The notes: a model not told the origin generated them from the letters alone. A stretch of DNA of 64,000 nt from Rapana venosa (GCA_028751875.1 CM054157.1:52959318-53023317); one strand, 5' to 3'. Positions 1 through 11,087 are shown, counted from the stretch's first letter. Numbers and translations are program-made.

Positions 1-13
1 CTATTGGTTGCAT

Positions 14-86
14 GACTGTGTAAGAATGAGTTGAGAGTGCAAGCGCTTTGATTTGTCTGTGCAAGATACAGCGCTATATAAATTCC

Positions 87-122
<36 letters not shown>

Positions 123-125
123 CTT
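14..125 (+). repeat. ATT-tailed interspersed repeat (family F)
   Basis: A phrase of the type GCAAGCGCTTTGATTTGT, then AAGATACAGCGCTATA and AAATTCCAT, ends in (ATT)n. The same unit occurs at 10,445-10,550 and 40,980-41,090, and as a facing pair at 24,940-25,165. It looks like a short retroposon or LINE tail with an ATT microsatellite end. Confidence 0.7.
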
Positions 126-143
126 GATGTGGTGTGCGTGCAG

Positions 144-285
144 TGCCACAGTTTTGTGTGGGGGTGTCTGTCGGAGGACAAGCCTCTGTCAGTGGTGTGC
201 GACATGGTGTCCATCACCTCTCACCTGGTGCGCACCTCTCCAGAACACCTGGTGCTGGTCATCTCTGCCCTCAAGGGGGCCAAAG
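144..285 (+). CDS. STK36: STK36-like exon, intact copy (duplicated at 41.1 kb)
   Basis: Acceptor GCGTGCAG precedes 144 and donor GTACG follows 285. The exon reads open for 47 codons plus one base: CHSFVWGCLSEDKP at the start, VVCDMVSITSHLVR in the middle and LVISALKGAKG at the end. It ends in phase 1 with a G. That does not fit the next exon downstream (9,820, which supplies one base) but fits the exon at 57.6 kb, if that exon's acceptor is the second AG of CAGAG, giving AKEKILQG. This exon therefore probably belongs directly before the 57.6-kb exon, where its damaged twin lies at 41.1 kb, and its position here would be an assembly artefact. Confidence 0.65.
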
Positions 286-351
286 GTACGCGTCGCATCG
301 TCGTCGTCCGCTTCTGTTTGTGTAGTCTGTTTGTGTGTTTAAGATTCTTTT

Positions 352-731
352 ATATGTGTGTGTGTGTTGTTGTTTCGACAAACTATCCACATTCCACATC
401 TCAGAAGAATCTTGCGCATCTTCTGGCCTGAGACCATCTCCAACCAAGAACTTTGCACCCATTGCAACCAGGAAAGCATGGACACCATCATCATGCATAG
501 GAGATGGATAGGGAAAATTTGCCGTCGGGAAAGGAAAACCCCCCGAACAGCCCCCCAGGACCCCAGAGGGGAAACGCAAACGAGGCGCCCCAAGAAATTT
601 TGGGGGGGGACTGTCGAAAGAGGAAGCCCTTTCCAACATCCGGGGGAACCATTCGAAGGGGCCCCAGGACAGACAGGATGGAAACATTTGTTGCTCCCCT
701 ACTGCCAATAAGGCCAAAGGCATTGATGTGA
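352..731 (+). mobile_element. LINE-C 3' fragment (reverse-transcriptase C-terminal region), degraded
   Basis: Broken frames give RRILRIFWPETISNQEL, ESMDTIIMHRRWIGKIC and then a K-T-E rich tail ending in AQ-like residues. This matches the cleaner minus-strand copy at 58,506-59,126. It belongs to the C-terminal end of a non-LTR retrotransposon ORF2. Homopolymer-type damage has broken the frame several times; the parallel copy at 41,335-41,712 has fewer errors. Confidence 0.75.
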
Positions 732-789
732 TGATGATGATGAGATGATGTGTTTTGTGTTGTTTTGTTTTGTTTGCTTGTTTTTCTTC

Positions 790-1010
790 CTTTTCAAGTG
801 TATTAGAAAATAGGAGAAAGGGTTAGAGAAATGAAAAAAAAAAGGGGGGGGGGAGGGGGGAAAGTATGTGTATAATGGCTGTGTAAGTTTGAGTGCGTTT
901 TTAGAGTAAAGAGAGAGAGAGAAGGAAAAAGGGAAGAGAGAAAGAGAGAGAGAAGCTATTGTGTGTAGTGGTGTGAAATCTGTGGTTTTGTGTTTGGCCT
1001 TTTGTTGAAG
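790..1010. repeat. Purine-rich low-complexity tract
   Basis: A-rich and G-rich runs with (GA)n at 905-955. The equivalent in the second copy is 41,785-41,970. No coding signal. Confidence 0.6.
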
Positions 1011-1014
1011 TGTT

Positions 1015-1500
1015 CGTTCCTCGCTAGAACCTGGGTTTCACCAGTGGTAGATTTTGCGTTATGGACCGTTTTTGCCCCCTAAAAGGTCCCAATTTCTAAC
1101 TTCAAAAAAGTATGCTCGATATGTTCATGTTTCATAATCCCCCCAAAATGTTGACATGAAGTAGGGATAAAATCCTACTTTAAATTAAGGAGAAAATCCC
1201 CCTTTCGTGCCTTTTGCCATTTTTAGCACCCGAAAAACCCCGAGGGGGTGAAGGGGGGGAAGGGTAGTAGATGGTTTTTTACCCTGTGCGGGTTACCTAG
1301 GGAAAAAGGGTTTAAAGGCATATTTCACCCTTTTGCATGGTTCTTTTATGACGGGAATTAAGGCATGGCAAATCTGCACCTGAAGTTGACCTGGGGGATT
1401 TTAAAAAAAAAACCCAGCCTTTTTTCACCCAAAGCCCGGCCCCAAAACAAACCCATACTTCAGGACCCACGAATTTAAACGTCGCTGATGAAAAACCCGT
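1015..1500 (-). repeat. SINE-IV, degraded copy, reverse orientation
   Basis: Matches 42,045-42,540: the 3' tail (CTAGAACCTGGGTTTCACC, then CCGTTTTTGCCCC) comes first and a tRNA-like head lies near 1,450-1,500. The sequence is heavily smeared. A second tail fragment of the same family lies at 1,540-1,630. Confidence 0.6.
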
Positions 1501-1799
1501 CTATAGGTAACAGTGTTGATGTATGGTTTTTTTTTTTTCCTTTGGGTGAGCCTGGGTTCTGGGAAATTTTCGGGATGCGACCCCTTTTTGCCCACCCTGA
1601 AGGTGCCCATTTCAACTCGGGTAGGAAAAATTTAAAGATGATGCAAAAAAAAAAGGTCACGGAGATAACTGGCCTTCTGGCGTGAAGGAATGATGTTTTT
1701 TCCCCCCTGACGTGGGTGTTTTAAGGTTTCAGCGGCGGGGGACCCTTGACCTGTGGATGTGGGAAATTATGAAAACACACCCCAACTCACCCTGTCCTC

Positions 1800-2140
1800 C
1801 CCTGCAGGGTCTATGTGTCGGGTCGGTCGTTTTTCTTTTCTCTTGTTTTTCTGCCGTCGCTCTTGTGGCTTCTTTTTTGCCGTCGGCGAGGGGTCTGGCC
1901 CTCTGGGCCTGTTGCAATCTTTGTCTTCGCTCTTTTGTCTTCCTTTTTCTCTGTCGTCGTCTCTCTTTGTCTTTTTTTTGTCTGTCTCTTTTTCCCGCTT
2001 CTCTACCCTTTGCTGTCTGTCTGTCTCTTTTTGTGTCTTGTGTATCTGTCTGTGTCTTTTTCTCATTTTTCTTTTCTGGCTTTTTCTGTTTCTGTTGTCT
2101 GTCTTTCTCTCTCTCTCCTCTGTTTCTTGGGCTCTGTTCG
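1800..2140 (+). repeat. TCTG/CT-rich low-complexity tract at LINE-A 5' side
   Basis: TCTGTCTG, CTTTTTC and TCTCTC runs; counterpart at 42,890-43,290. Its apparent open frames are compositional. Confidence 0.6.
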
Positions 2141-5100
2141 GGGGGGGGCCCATCAGTAAGCGAAAGGGGAAACTAGGGAAAATTTCCTTTGTATTTTTTT
2201 GAATTGAGCTAGTTTAAGTGGCCCTTGTTTTTATTGTTAGTACAGTTTGATAAGGAGGGTGGAAATCGCTGCAATTGTCAGGGTGTCTGGGGACATTTGC
2301 GGGAGTATTCGCCTGCTATGTCGAAAGGGCAGAATTCAAACGGGCCCTGGGACGTCCTCCTGCGCTAAGAATGGGCGAGACGGTGTTTGTTTGGGGGCTG
2401 CCCCTCACCTACTATTCTGGGGGGGCCCTTTTGCTTCGGTGTGGTGAGGGAGACGAAAACCCTGGACCTGGTCAAGGACGGAAAACTGAGGGAAACCCCC
2501 GCGAGGTGCTGGGTCGTAGCACTTCACAGGAAAAAACTGCAGGGAAAACCCAAAATAAGTGCAGATAGGCCGCCAGCACACCTACAACTGTACACAGTAG
2601 ACAGGATTTCCTCTCCTACATTTTCTCCCTGAGGAAACTTTCACCACGATGGGGGCCCAAAAATGGAAAAAGTGGGAATTTGCTAAAGACAACAACAGAG
2701 ACTTTTGAGGGCCCAAATACAAATGTTGAAAAACCCAGTGTTTGGCTTGAAAGGGGAAATGTGGATATTAGAAAAAGGGACAGGGAAAAAAACTTAGGAG
2801 GGAAAATTTTGGAGTTAAAGCAATAAAATACAGAATTTGATGGACAGAGGGGGGAAAAACTGAAAAGAAGGGCGCCTTTTCAAAAAGGGCCGGTCAAGAC
2901 GGAAAAATTTCATTTTCCCATGGCTTTGAAAAGAAAAGAAAAGGGGGATTTGGAACTGATTGTAAAATTTTTCGTGAAAAATCTTTTTGGGAAAAAAGGG
3001 AAATTTAGCAATGTTAAGTTTGATAGTGTGCACGGGGATAAATTTAAAACCCCAACTCCCCTTTATTCCCAAAGTTGTTTTTTTTAAACAAGATAACCCT
3101 TAAAAATTTTAAAGGAAAAAAAACTCGTTTGAAAGGTTAAAGGTTTTTGTAAACGACGTTTTTTCCCAAAAACTTTTTAAAAGAAAATTGGGCCCCAATC
3201 GGCCCCCAAATACTTGAAGATTTCGGGGCAAGGGAAAAAATGTGAGAATGGTCTTTGATCTTTTTGTCATTAAGGGGGGAAAGGATCCCCAAAGGGATCT
3301 TAAAAGAGGGAATAGCTTTTTTCCCGGCCCATACAATCATCCTCCCCATAGTTTTCAATTTACAGGGGGGTAGGAAAAGTAAAACAACACCGGTCACTCA
3401 GCCCAGTTAGACACTGATGTAATAGGGTTTAAACCCCAAGTGGGGCTCAGTTGGGGTTTGAAGTGAGGAGTGGACATTTTTCCCAAGGTAAGGGCCCTAA
3501 AACAAAGAAAAGGTCTGATTTTGCCTAGGTCTAACACCAGCTGACCAGGGTGTTTTTAAAGGCCGTTTTTCCAATTAAAGAGCCTTTTTTAAACCCACTG
3601 CTTTTAAAGCTTTTAAAATGCTGTGTTTTGGTATGTCAATTTTTAATTTGGGTAAAAGTGTCAGTCTTGAGGGGGGGTGGATAAATTTTGAATTTTTGGT
3701 AATACAGAAAAAAACAAAAAAAATTTTTTTCTTTTTTTGTTTTGGGAACGTAATGGTTTGTTGTAAAAAACTGCCCTGATAAAATTTTTTTGTATCTTAT
3801 GTGCGTATTTTTTGATTTTATATGTCTGACGGGAAACTTTCCGGGAAAAAAGGGCCCCCCGGGGGCCCCAAAATTTTTTTTCCCTGGCTAAAAGGGCCCT
3901 TTCGTAATTGGGCAATTAAAGTTACCATCAAGGGGGGCTTCTAGGGGTTTTTAGTTTGTTTAATAAGGCAGGGTTTTAACTACCTTTGGGGAATTTTTTT
4001 AGATTTCCCCTTACCCCAAATTTTTGGGAAACTTTTTCTCTGGGGGAAAAAATCTCTTTTGGGTTTTACAAAAGAAATGTTTTCTTGTTTGTGTTTTATA
4101 TCCCACCTGAAGGTTCGCCTTTTTATAAAAATTTTTTACCATGAAAAAGGAAAATTGCTTTTTTGGAAGAAGGGTTTAAAAAAATTTGTGGTGCCAGGGT
4201 TGAAGTAAAATATAAAAACTATGTGGAACCTTAAACAGCGGGAAACCTAAAAACTTTCTTGTCAGCATGTAAAAAAAAAAAAAAATGATTTTTTTATTTC
4301 AAGGTCCAAAGTAAAGTATGTCTCTCGCAGCAGTCGAATTCTGAAGTTTTGTGTTATAAACTTTTTGGGAAAATTACTATTGAATATGTGCACGCTTTAT
4401 TTTAAAAATTCAAAATGGGTAAAAATGGGGGACCAACAAGGACGCAAAAAAAAATCTTAAAGGGAGGATGTGGGTTTTAAAAGATTATTTTTTAGTGTCA
4501 ATGATTTTTTTTCCCTCAGATTTTTGACTAAATGTCGTTTTGGTTGGGTTGCGGAGCTTTTCTGTTTCCCGATCCCCTTCCTGTTGAATTAAAATATTAA
4601 TCCAGTATATAATACAGGTGTGGAAACTTTTAAGCCATCTGTTATGGAAAAGTTTGTATGGGATGAAAACAAACTCTCGGGTTTTAAAAAAAAAATCTCC
4701 AGGATGTGAAAATTGTGTGAAAAATTTTTTTTAATGCCTTTTTAGATTTATTTATGAGAAAAATTAATGAAGGGTTTAGATTTTTTTAATGGTTTTTATA
4801 AAAGCCAGTGCCCGAATGTATGAAAAAACAGGTACAAAATCAAAAAAGGTCCATCAAATGATACTTTGGGTTTTTAATGAATGTAAAAATTAAAGAAATA
4901 AAAAAGGCAGAAAAATTCTGAAAAACTTTTCCCAAAAACATTTAAAAAATGGGACAAAAACGTTTTTACTTGGGGTCTCAAGGGAAGGGGGAAAAAAATG
5001 CAGCTTTAACCAAAAAAAAACAGTATAATAAGACCTTTCTTGTAGATATGATGTCATCTACTCTTTCAAATCCCGTTCGGAAAAGTGTTAAGAAGGGGTC

Positions 5101-7480
5101 AAATTTTGAAAAAGTCAGCCAAAGGGAATTTGTTTTAAACATTGACAGATTGGGTTTTAAAATTTCAAAACCCGTTGGAGAAAAACCCTTAGCCAACTCC
5201 CTGATTACTGATTTGGACATGAGGAACTGAGGACGGGTTTTGATCGTCCTAAAAACTAAAGATGGGATATTAGGGGGACTTAGAAAATTTTAAAAAGTGG
5301 AAAGCAAACCGGGCCCTGATCAAATCATTTGGGGAATTGCTAAAATATTGGGGGTGAAAAAAATTGGGTTTTTCCCTTTTAAAATATTTAACAAAATTTT
5401 TGATGATGGGCCTTTTTCCCGAAAAACTGGGGGTGAATCTATAATAAACTTGCATAAAAAGGGGGATGTTGATAAACCCTAATAACTACCCGGGGGTTTT
5501 CTACTGGGCATAAGTTTGTAAATTTTTATATACTATTATTAAAAAATAGGTTTCAAAATGGGTTATTTAAAAAATAAAATTTCAGGTGGCACCAAGCTGG
5601 GGTTTTTAAGAGAGGTTACTCCACAAAAATCATATGTTTACTCTGCTTGCGTTTTTAAAAGAAAAAGTTTGCTCTTTAAACCGAAACTCTATGTAGCATT
5701 TATTGACTTTGAAAAAGCATTTGATTCTGTTTAAAAGGAAAATTTTTGGGGCCATTTCCAAAAAATGGGGTGAAGGTTTTAAATATTACGATTTTTTGAG
5801 AGCCATGTATCCAAAAGTCAGAACCCGAATAAGATTGGTTTGGGGGAAAAAAAGTGACTAAAATTTTACTGTACCCCCTTGGGGGTTAAAAAAAGGGGGA
5901 TGTAGGGAAACCCCCTTTTTGTTTTCCCGTTTTTATCCCAAAGGGGTTAACCCGAGACATCATTTTTTAATGGTAAACATGGTGCCAAAGTTTCCCCCAA
6001 AAATTTTTCAGAGGTTTTTTTATTCTTCTGCTTTTTCTGATGATGTTATCCGTATCTGAAACAGTCGAAAGGGTTTTTAAAAAACGTTTAAAAAGCCTTA
6101 AAAAATGCTTTTAACAGCACTGGATCTTAAGGTTTAATCTGATAAAAGGGAATATTGTTTTTTTTTCAGAAAAGGTGGATATTTAGCTGCCCCATGAAAA
6201 ATGGTTTTACAAGGGAAAAAACATGCCCCGTGAATTTAAAGTATTAAAATTTAGGAATCTGTTTTTTTTACTAAGCTTTTCACAACTGCATGTAAAACTG
6301 ACAAATCGGGTAAACGAAGCTTGTTTTTTTGTGTTTAAAAAAATAGAATTTGAAAAATAAATCTTTTGATTTGTTCCCTTAAAATATTTTTTATGCACAA
6401 ATCAAAACCCCCGGGGTTATAAGGGGCAGAAATATGGGGCTTTGGGTGAGCTGAACACATTGGGGAAACAGTAACCCCCTTTGCTTTTAAAAATTTTTAG
6501 GTTAAAATAGGAAAATTTAAAGATCTTTTTTTAGTGAAACCCAATAGATACCCTCTCTCTGTTAAAAGTGCTGTAAGATGATTAGATATTGGATTAAGAA
6601 TTTTTCCTTTTGAATTTAGAGCAGGCTACCATTTAAATCCTCAAAAATGCTTTTTTGATTAGATGTCAAAGGGGAAAAAAAAAAATGGGCAACACAAATA
6701 CGTACCTGTTTTTTTGTGAACTCGGGTTTGGATTTGTTTGGCTTTAATCAAGGTGTCGGAAATTGTAGAGAGTTTATTCCGCTTTTAGGCAAAGATTAAA
6801 TTACTGCCGGGTGGGGAGCAAAGGAGTTTAAAATATACAAAACCGGGGAAAGAATTTTTAAAAAGTAAAAGACAATTTAAAAAGTTCGCTTTATGTCAAA
6901 CTTAAACTAAAAAAAATTAAATGGGGTATACACTTAAAAGAATAAAGTTCTAAGTTTAACTTGGTGTATCAGAATAAATTTTTAAAAAATTCAAATACAG
7001 AAACATGATATTGCGACCGGGCGGCTTTTATGCCCATTATGAAAAAAAGCTCCCCAGGATGAAGTACACTTTTTTCTTGGGGGGTCCAGTATTTTTAGGG
7101 GGTTTAGGCAGAACTAATCCCCGTTTTAAAAAAAAGTAGAAAAGCCCCAATTTTTTTAGGGCTTTTGTTTTTCTCCTGGCATCAAATCAAACCGAGGTTG
7201 TGCGCAGCCTAAATTTTTTATTTGTGTAAAGCCTTTAGAATAAAAAGGATAAAAGTTTTCCTAAAATGATATTTTTGTAGCTGACTTTGTGTAACAGTAA
7301 CAGTTTTGGGCTGTGTGTGTGGTGTGTGGTGTGGGGTGCGGGCGGGTGTGGTTTGTGTGTGGTGTTTTTAAAAATAAAAAACTTTAACAGTTCGGGAACC
7401 CCCTTCATGTTTTTGGCCAAAAGGCCTTTTTGTGAATAAATCGTTCGAGTTCGAGTTCGAGTTCTGTTCTGGGATCTCTT
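2140..7480 (+). mobile_element. LINE-A, near full length, non-LTR retrotransposon (degraded copy)
   Basis: An endonuclease-like segment (YIPPEGSPF near 4,100) is followed by reverse-transcriptase motifs: YVAFIDFEKAFDSV at 5,692-5,735, a GVKQGDV-type block near 5,885 and FSDDVIRI (catalytic box normally FADD) near 6,037. The 3' end has a GT microsatellite (7,308-7,360), AATAAA and a (TTCGAG)n tail at 7,440-7,465. Every frame is broken by homopolymer-type errors. It corresponds to 43,300-48,470. Non-LTR retrotransposon class is clear; the clade cannot be fixed by eye. Confidence 0.8.
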
Positions 7481-7830
7481 TTTGTCTTTACTGTCTTACT
7501 GCCCGGCCCCTTTTTCTCCCCTTTTCTTCTTCTGATGAAAATTTTTTTTCTCTTTTGCCCCTTCCCGTTTTCTGATTTCCCCTTTTTTCCATGGTTTGAA
7601 TTGCCTTTTTAACAGCTGTATTTTACATGGGGGGCACAACACCAAGGGATTTTGAAAAGTCATGATCTTTTTTTTTGTGGGTTTTTTTTTGGGGGGGGGG
7701 GGGAGGGGGGTTTTTTCTCACTAGGCTTGAAATTCACCCCAAAGGTGAGATTTTTTTTTATGCGACCATTTAGGGAGCCACATTTTTGATTCAGGGGAAA
7801 GGTGTCTCCCCAAATCAGCTTTTAAGTGTT
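7480..7830 (+). repeat. CT-rich DNA and SINE-IV tail fragment
   Basis: After the LINE tail come CT-rich sequence and a smeared SINE-IV tail (reverse) around 7,715-7,800. It matches 48,470-48,840. Nothing else is seen. Confidence 0.5.
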
Positions 7831-8095
7831 TTATTTAAAAAAAAATTTTTTTTCTTTTATACGAGGGGTAATGGAAAAAAAGCCCTTTATTGCCCCCTTT
7901 TTTTTTTTTCAAACCGTCCCCGTGTGTTTTGCGGTTTTGTAAATTTTGTCCCAAAACCGGCACAAAGCCTCTTCCCTTTAGGAAAAACGGAACAGGGTTT
8001 AAAGCTGGCAAAATGTTTTTTCATGCGTTTCGCAAAAAAGGGGCCCCGGGGGTTTAAAAATTTTCTCCGAAGGGGCTTTCCCCTGTTTAAACCAA
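7830..8095 (+). repeat. Family III interspersed repeat, truncated by the gap
   Basis: Smeared version of the element at 48,855-49,085 and 56,280-56,500. Recognisable phrases are a TTTTATACGAGGGGTAATGG form and CCCCGTGTGTTTTGCGGTTT. It runs into the N gap. Confidence 0.65.
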
Positions 8096-8595
8096 NNNNN
8101 NNNNNNNNNNNNNNNNNNNNNNNNNNNNNNNNNNNNNNNNNNNNNNNNNNNNNNNNNNNNNNNNNNNNNNNNNNNNNNNNNNNNNNNNNNNNNNNNNNNN
8201 NNNNNNNNNNNNNNNNNNNNNNNNNNNNNNNNNNNNNNNNNNNNNNNNNNNNNNNNNNNNNNNNNNNNNNNNNNNNNNNNNNNNNNNNNNNNNNNNNNNN
8301 NNNNNNNNNNNNNNNNNNNNNNNNNNNNNNNNNNNNNNNNNNNNNNNNNNNNNNNNNNNNNNNNNNNNNNNNNNNNNNNNNNNNNNNNNNNNNNNNNNNN
8401 NNNNNNNNNNNNNNNNNNNNNNNNNNNNNNNNNNNNNNNNNNNNNNNNNNNNNNNNNNNNNNNNNNNNNNNNNNNNNNNNNNNNNNNNNNNNNNNNNNNN
8501 NNNNNNNNNNNNNNNNNNNNNNNNNNNNNNNNNNNNNNNNNNNNNNNNNNNNNNNNNNNNNNNNNNNNNNNNNNNNNNNNNNNNNNNNNNNNNNN
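8096..8595. other. Assembly gap (500 N)
   Basis: Exactly 500 unknown bases, probably a fixed-size scaffold gap. It separates degraded block A from cleaner sequence, so order and distance across it are not reliable. Confidence 0.99.
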
Positions 8596-8850
8596 TTCTT
8601 CTTCCTTTGTCTTTTTGTCTTTTTCTTGTTGTTGTTGTTCTTCTTCTTCTTGTTCTTGTTCTTCTTCTTTCTTCCTTTTCCTTCTTCTTCTTCTTCTTCT
8701 CCTTCTTCATGGTCTTCTTCTTCTTCTTCTACTTTTTCTTTTCCTTCTCCCTTCTCCTTCTTCTTCATCTTCTTCTTCGTCTTCTTCTTCTTCGTCTTCT
8801 TCTTCTTCTTCTTCATCTTGTATTTTTCGTCTTCTTCTTCATTGTCATTG
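8596..8850 (+). repeat. (TTC)n polypyrimidine tract
   Basis: TTC repeats with TTG and CTC interruptions, about 250 bp after the gap. It leads directly into a family II element. It is open in several frames only because of its composition. Confidence 0.9.
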
Positions 8851-9165
8851 AACGCTCGGACAGTAACTGTTGTTGTCTATCATAGGAGTGAAAATGCATT
8901 GCGCTGCGGTCAAGCGCCTGGCAAGTCAGGCCCAGTGCATCTGACCTTGGTGTGGGAGAAAACTGTTCTCTTTGAAGTCTTTTCTGGGAAAAAAAGGGGG
9001 GGCAGGAGAATGGACCAAGACAGCGGAAAAAAGACACGGAGGAGGTGACAGGAAAGAAAAAGGAACGAGGCAGAAAATGAAGAGAGGGATAGAAAAGAGG
9101 GAATTCCTAACCCACAGTTTTCAGATGGTGGGGATGCTGTTTATACTGACAGGTCCCCAACCCCC
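8850..9165 (+). repeat. Family II interspersed repeat
   Basis: Core phrases AATGCATTGCGCTGC, GGCAAGTCAGGCCCAGTGCA, AGGAGAATGGACCAAGA, GAGAGGGATAGAAAAGAGG and GGGGATGCTGTTTATACTGA. Other copies: 18,956-19,225 (+), 21,290-21,490 (-), 25,225-25,410 (+), 59,165-59,480 (+) and 60,520-60,845 (-). No tRNA-like head is seen. A TTC tract regularly precedes it. Confidence 0.8.
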
Positions 9166-9330
9166 CCCCCCCAGCCCTCAATATGCTGGCCCCTAGAGAA
9201 GCTGAGGTCTCTTGACATCTCACTCCCCAACTACCACATAGGTTATGGGAACACCTTTACCTTTATTATTATTATTATTATTATTATCATCATTATTATT
9301 ATTATTGTTGTTGTTGTTATTATTATCATT
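9140..9330 (+). repeat. SINE-I 3' end followed by (ATT)n
   Basis: CCCTCAATATGCTGGCCC, then GAGGTCTCTTGACATCTC and TAGGTTATGGGAACACC, is the SINE-I tail. It joins the end of the family II element and then an ATT/GTT microsatellite at 9,262-9,335. Confidence 0.7.
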
Positions 9331-9429
9331 GCATATGCAAAACAGAGAGAGATGGAGAAGGCTCATCAATGTCAAACTTCCCCTGGGAGAAACATGACAA
9401 AAAAGGAAGAAGAAGATTGCATATGTAAA

Positions 9430-9725
9430 AAAGGTAAAGGTGTCCCATAACCTATGAGGTTGTAGGGGAGCAAGGAATCAGAGACCTCACTTCTCTAGGG
9501 CCAGCATATTGAGGGCGGTGCCCATCTCCTCTCCCTCGCTGGTTTGCCTTCCCTGACCCTAAAGAGGGCAGGTACCCATTTACAGCTGGGTGAACTGGGG
9601 GAACTGTACTGAAGCCAAGGCGTGGCGGCGCAAACGGTCACCCATCCAAGTGGTAACCCACGCTCGACGCTGCTTAACTTGGCTGGGAGAAAGCGAGCGC
9701 TCAGACCACTGAGTTATCCTGTCCC
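9430..9725 (-). repeat. SINE-I, nearly complete, reverse orientation
   Basis: Reverse complement of the 11,088-11,372 element. It begins on the plus strand with the tail AAAGGTGTCCCATAACCTAT and ends with the tRNA-like head at 9,700-9,725. The 5S-like segment lies near 9,625-9,690. Confidence 0.85.
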
Positions 9726-9819
9726 CTATTGTATAATATGTGATTGATGTTATGTGGTAAGGGATGATGCAGACGTTTGATTTTGCTATTGTTGTTGTTG
9801 TTGTTGTGTGTTGTGACAG

Positions 9820-9924
9820 GGTGAAGGTGTACTGTAGCGCCATGCAGACCTTCCTGAAGCTGGTGCCTTCTCTGGTCACTCTGCACATCGACACTGACCT
9901 GCGTCTGCTTGAACAGACCTGCTG
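9820..9924 (+). CDS. STK36: STK36-like exon
   Basis: Acceptor TTGTGACAG precedes 9,820; the canonical donor GTCAGT follows 9,924. It is open without error: VKVYCSAMQTFLKLVPSL, then HIDTDLRLLEQTC. It is helical and leucine-rich, as expected for armadillo-like repeats. With the GTCAGT donor the exon ends in phase 2, which would put a stop in the next exon. A GTGTGT donor four bases later (exon end 9,928) restores phase 0 to join CVIYQSE at 10,626. Either the weaker donor is used or one base is wrong. The acceptor has a GTT/GTG tract instead of pyrimidines. Confidence 0.7.
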
Positions 9925-9929
9925 GTCAG

Positions 9930-10160
9930 TGTGTTTGTGTGTGTGTGTTAGTGTGTGTGTGTTTGTTAGTGTGTGTGTGTGTGTTAGTGTTAGTGTGTGT
10001 GTTGTGTGTGTGTGTGTGTGTTGTGTGTGTGTTGTGGACAGTGTGTGATTTACCAGAGTGAAGTGCAGGGGAACAAGAAGAGTGTGTTGTGTGTGTCAGT
10101 GTGTGTTGTGTGTTATGTGTTAGTGTGTTAGTGTGTGTGTGTGTTGTGTGTGTCTTCAAT
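9930..10160 (+). repeat. GT microsatellite with an embedded exon-start copy
   Basis: Imperfect (GTGTGTTA)n. Inside it, 10,035-10,066 repeats the acceptor and first bases of the 10,626 exon (GTGGACAG, then TGTGTGATTTACCAGAGTGA). The copied exon start then diverges into AAGTGCAGGGG. Confidence 0.8.
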
Positions 10161-10164
10161 TTTA

Positions 10165-10193
10165 CGTCTGTTCACTTAAAGTGATATTAGACG
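10165..10193 (+). repeat. 29-bp palindromic core (family E)
   Basis: Imperfect palindrome: CGTCT and AGACG at the ends, TCACTT and AAGTGA at the centre. It sits inside GT-rich DNA. Near-identical copies lie at 15,903, 16,623, 59,700 and 61,574. Confidence 0.8.
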
Positions 10194-10280
10194 AGTGTGT
10201 TGTGTGTGTGTGTGTTTGTGTGTGTTTTTGTGTGTTGCATGTTAGTGTGTGTTGTGTGTTATGTGTTAGTGTGTGTGTGT

Positions 10281-10320
10281 AGGTGTGAGAATTACCATGA
10301 TAAAGCAATGGAAGAAAGTT
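10281..10320 (+). pseudogene. Possible diverged copy of the 10.6-kb exon start
   Basis: Reads C-E-N-Y-H-D-K-A-M-E-E-S after an AG that follows a GT tract. This resembles CVIYQSEAMERS of the real exon. It could be an old partial exon duplication or a decoy exon. Similarity over about 12 residues only, so chance cannot be excluded. Confidence 0.35.
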
Positions 10321-10444
10321 GCACAAAGCTTTTCAACAGCATCTTTCACCTTCTAAGTGTTGTTCCGAGTGTGTGTGTGTGTGCGCGCGTGCATGCATAC
10401 GTGCGCGCGCATGGATTTGAAATCTGTTGTTCATTATGTTTAAG

Positions 10445-10550
10445 GAGAGTTGCATACCTGTAAATGATTGAGTGCAAGCGCTTCCATTTGTTTTGGTTTT
10501 TTTACAAGATTCAGCGCTATATAAATTCCATATATTATTATTATTAAGAG
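10445..10550 (+). repeat. Family F repeat with (ATT)n tail
   Basis: GATTGAGTGCAAGCGCTTCC, then AGATTCAGCGCTATATAAAT and an ATT tail; same family as 14-125. Confidence 0.75.
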
Positions 10551-10625
10551 GCTAATCACCAGAATGTGGCATCATCATCATCATCATGTGTATATGTGTA
10601 TATGTGTGCATGTGTGTGTGGACAG

Positions 10626-10776
10626 TGTGTGATTTACCAGAGTGAAGCGATGGAGCGCAGCGCGGTGGAGCAGGGGGAGGCCTACTACCAGAGCCTGGCC
10701 GGCCCTCACCGACAGGTGGTCGACACCTTGCTGCAGCTCACCATGAACGACGCCGCCAAACTCAGCAGGCTGACAG
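10626..10776 (+). CDS. STK36: STK36-like exon
   Basis: Acceptor TGTGGACAG precedes 10,626 and donor GTGAGA follows 10,776. It reads CVIYQSEAMERSAVEQGE, then YYQSLAGPHRQVVDTLLQL and NDAAKLSRLT: 50 codons plus one base, with no interruption and GC-rich third positions unlike the introns. The phase-1 end with G joins the AG at the start of the 17.8-kb exon to make Glu. The acceptor lies after a TATGTG/TG tract. Its first 24 bases and acceptor are copied at 10,035-10,066. Confidence 0.75.
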
Positions 10777-10799
10777 GTGAGACACTCACTCACCTGTAA

Positions 10800-11087
10800 A
10801 ACAATAACAACAAAATCAGGTGGTGGGGGGGGTGTAGATGGGCTAGCATGGTGGTGAACCCCAGATGTGATGATGATTCAGGTTGCAGGTTTGATCCTCC
10901 TTTAGTTAGAAGGATTTTTCTCGTGTTTTTCTCTTTCTGGATTTCACAGTGGTGCTGTCTCCGCTTCCCTGAATGTCCTTTGGAAGAGACAGTGAAGCAC
11001 ACAGCGGTCAGGGTCCCCCATGTTCAGCTGCTCTCAGCTGCTATCCATTCCATCCCAGCCCAGCTCAGCTGGTGCCAGTTATAGCAG
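10800..11087 (+). repeat. tRNA-like SINE fragment
   Basis: GGTTGCAGGTTTGATCCTCC at 10,880-10,900 resembles a B box, and GCATGGTGGTGAACCCC upstream a degraded A-box side. The rest, to 11,087, has short GCTCAGCT-type repeats and no other signal. Confidence 0.45.

Larger units (their letters stand above)
1..8095 (+). repeat. Block A: low-quality duplicate of the 41-49 kb segment
   Basis: The whole stretch aligns in the same order with 40,969 to about 49,085: ATT-tailed repeat, exon, LINE 3' fragment, SINE, CT-rich tract, LINE, SINE remnants. Differences are mostly runs in which a base has been replaced by its neighbour, giving exaggerated homopolymers (compare 586-640 with 41,565-41,625). It ends at an N gap. 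Uncollapsed haplotype or poorly polished read sequence is the likeliest explanation; a true old duplication is less likely. Confidence 0.8.

Noticed and set aside
7786..9048. 420-codon frame spanning the N gap
   Set aside because: Consists of smeared repeat, 500 undetermined residues and TTC repeat.
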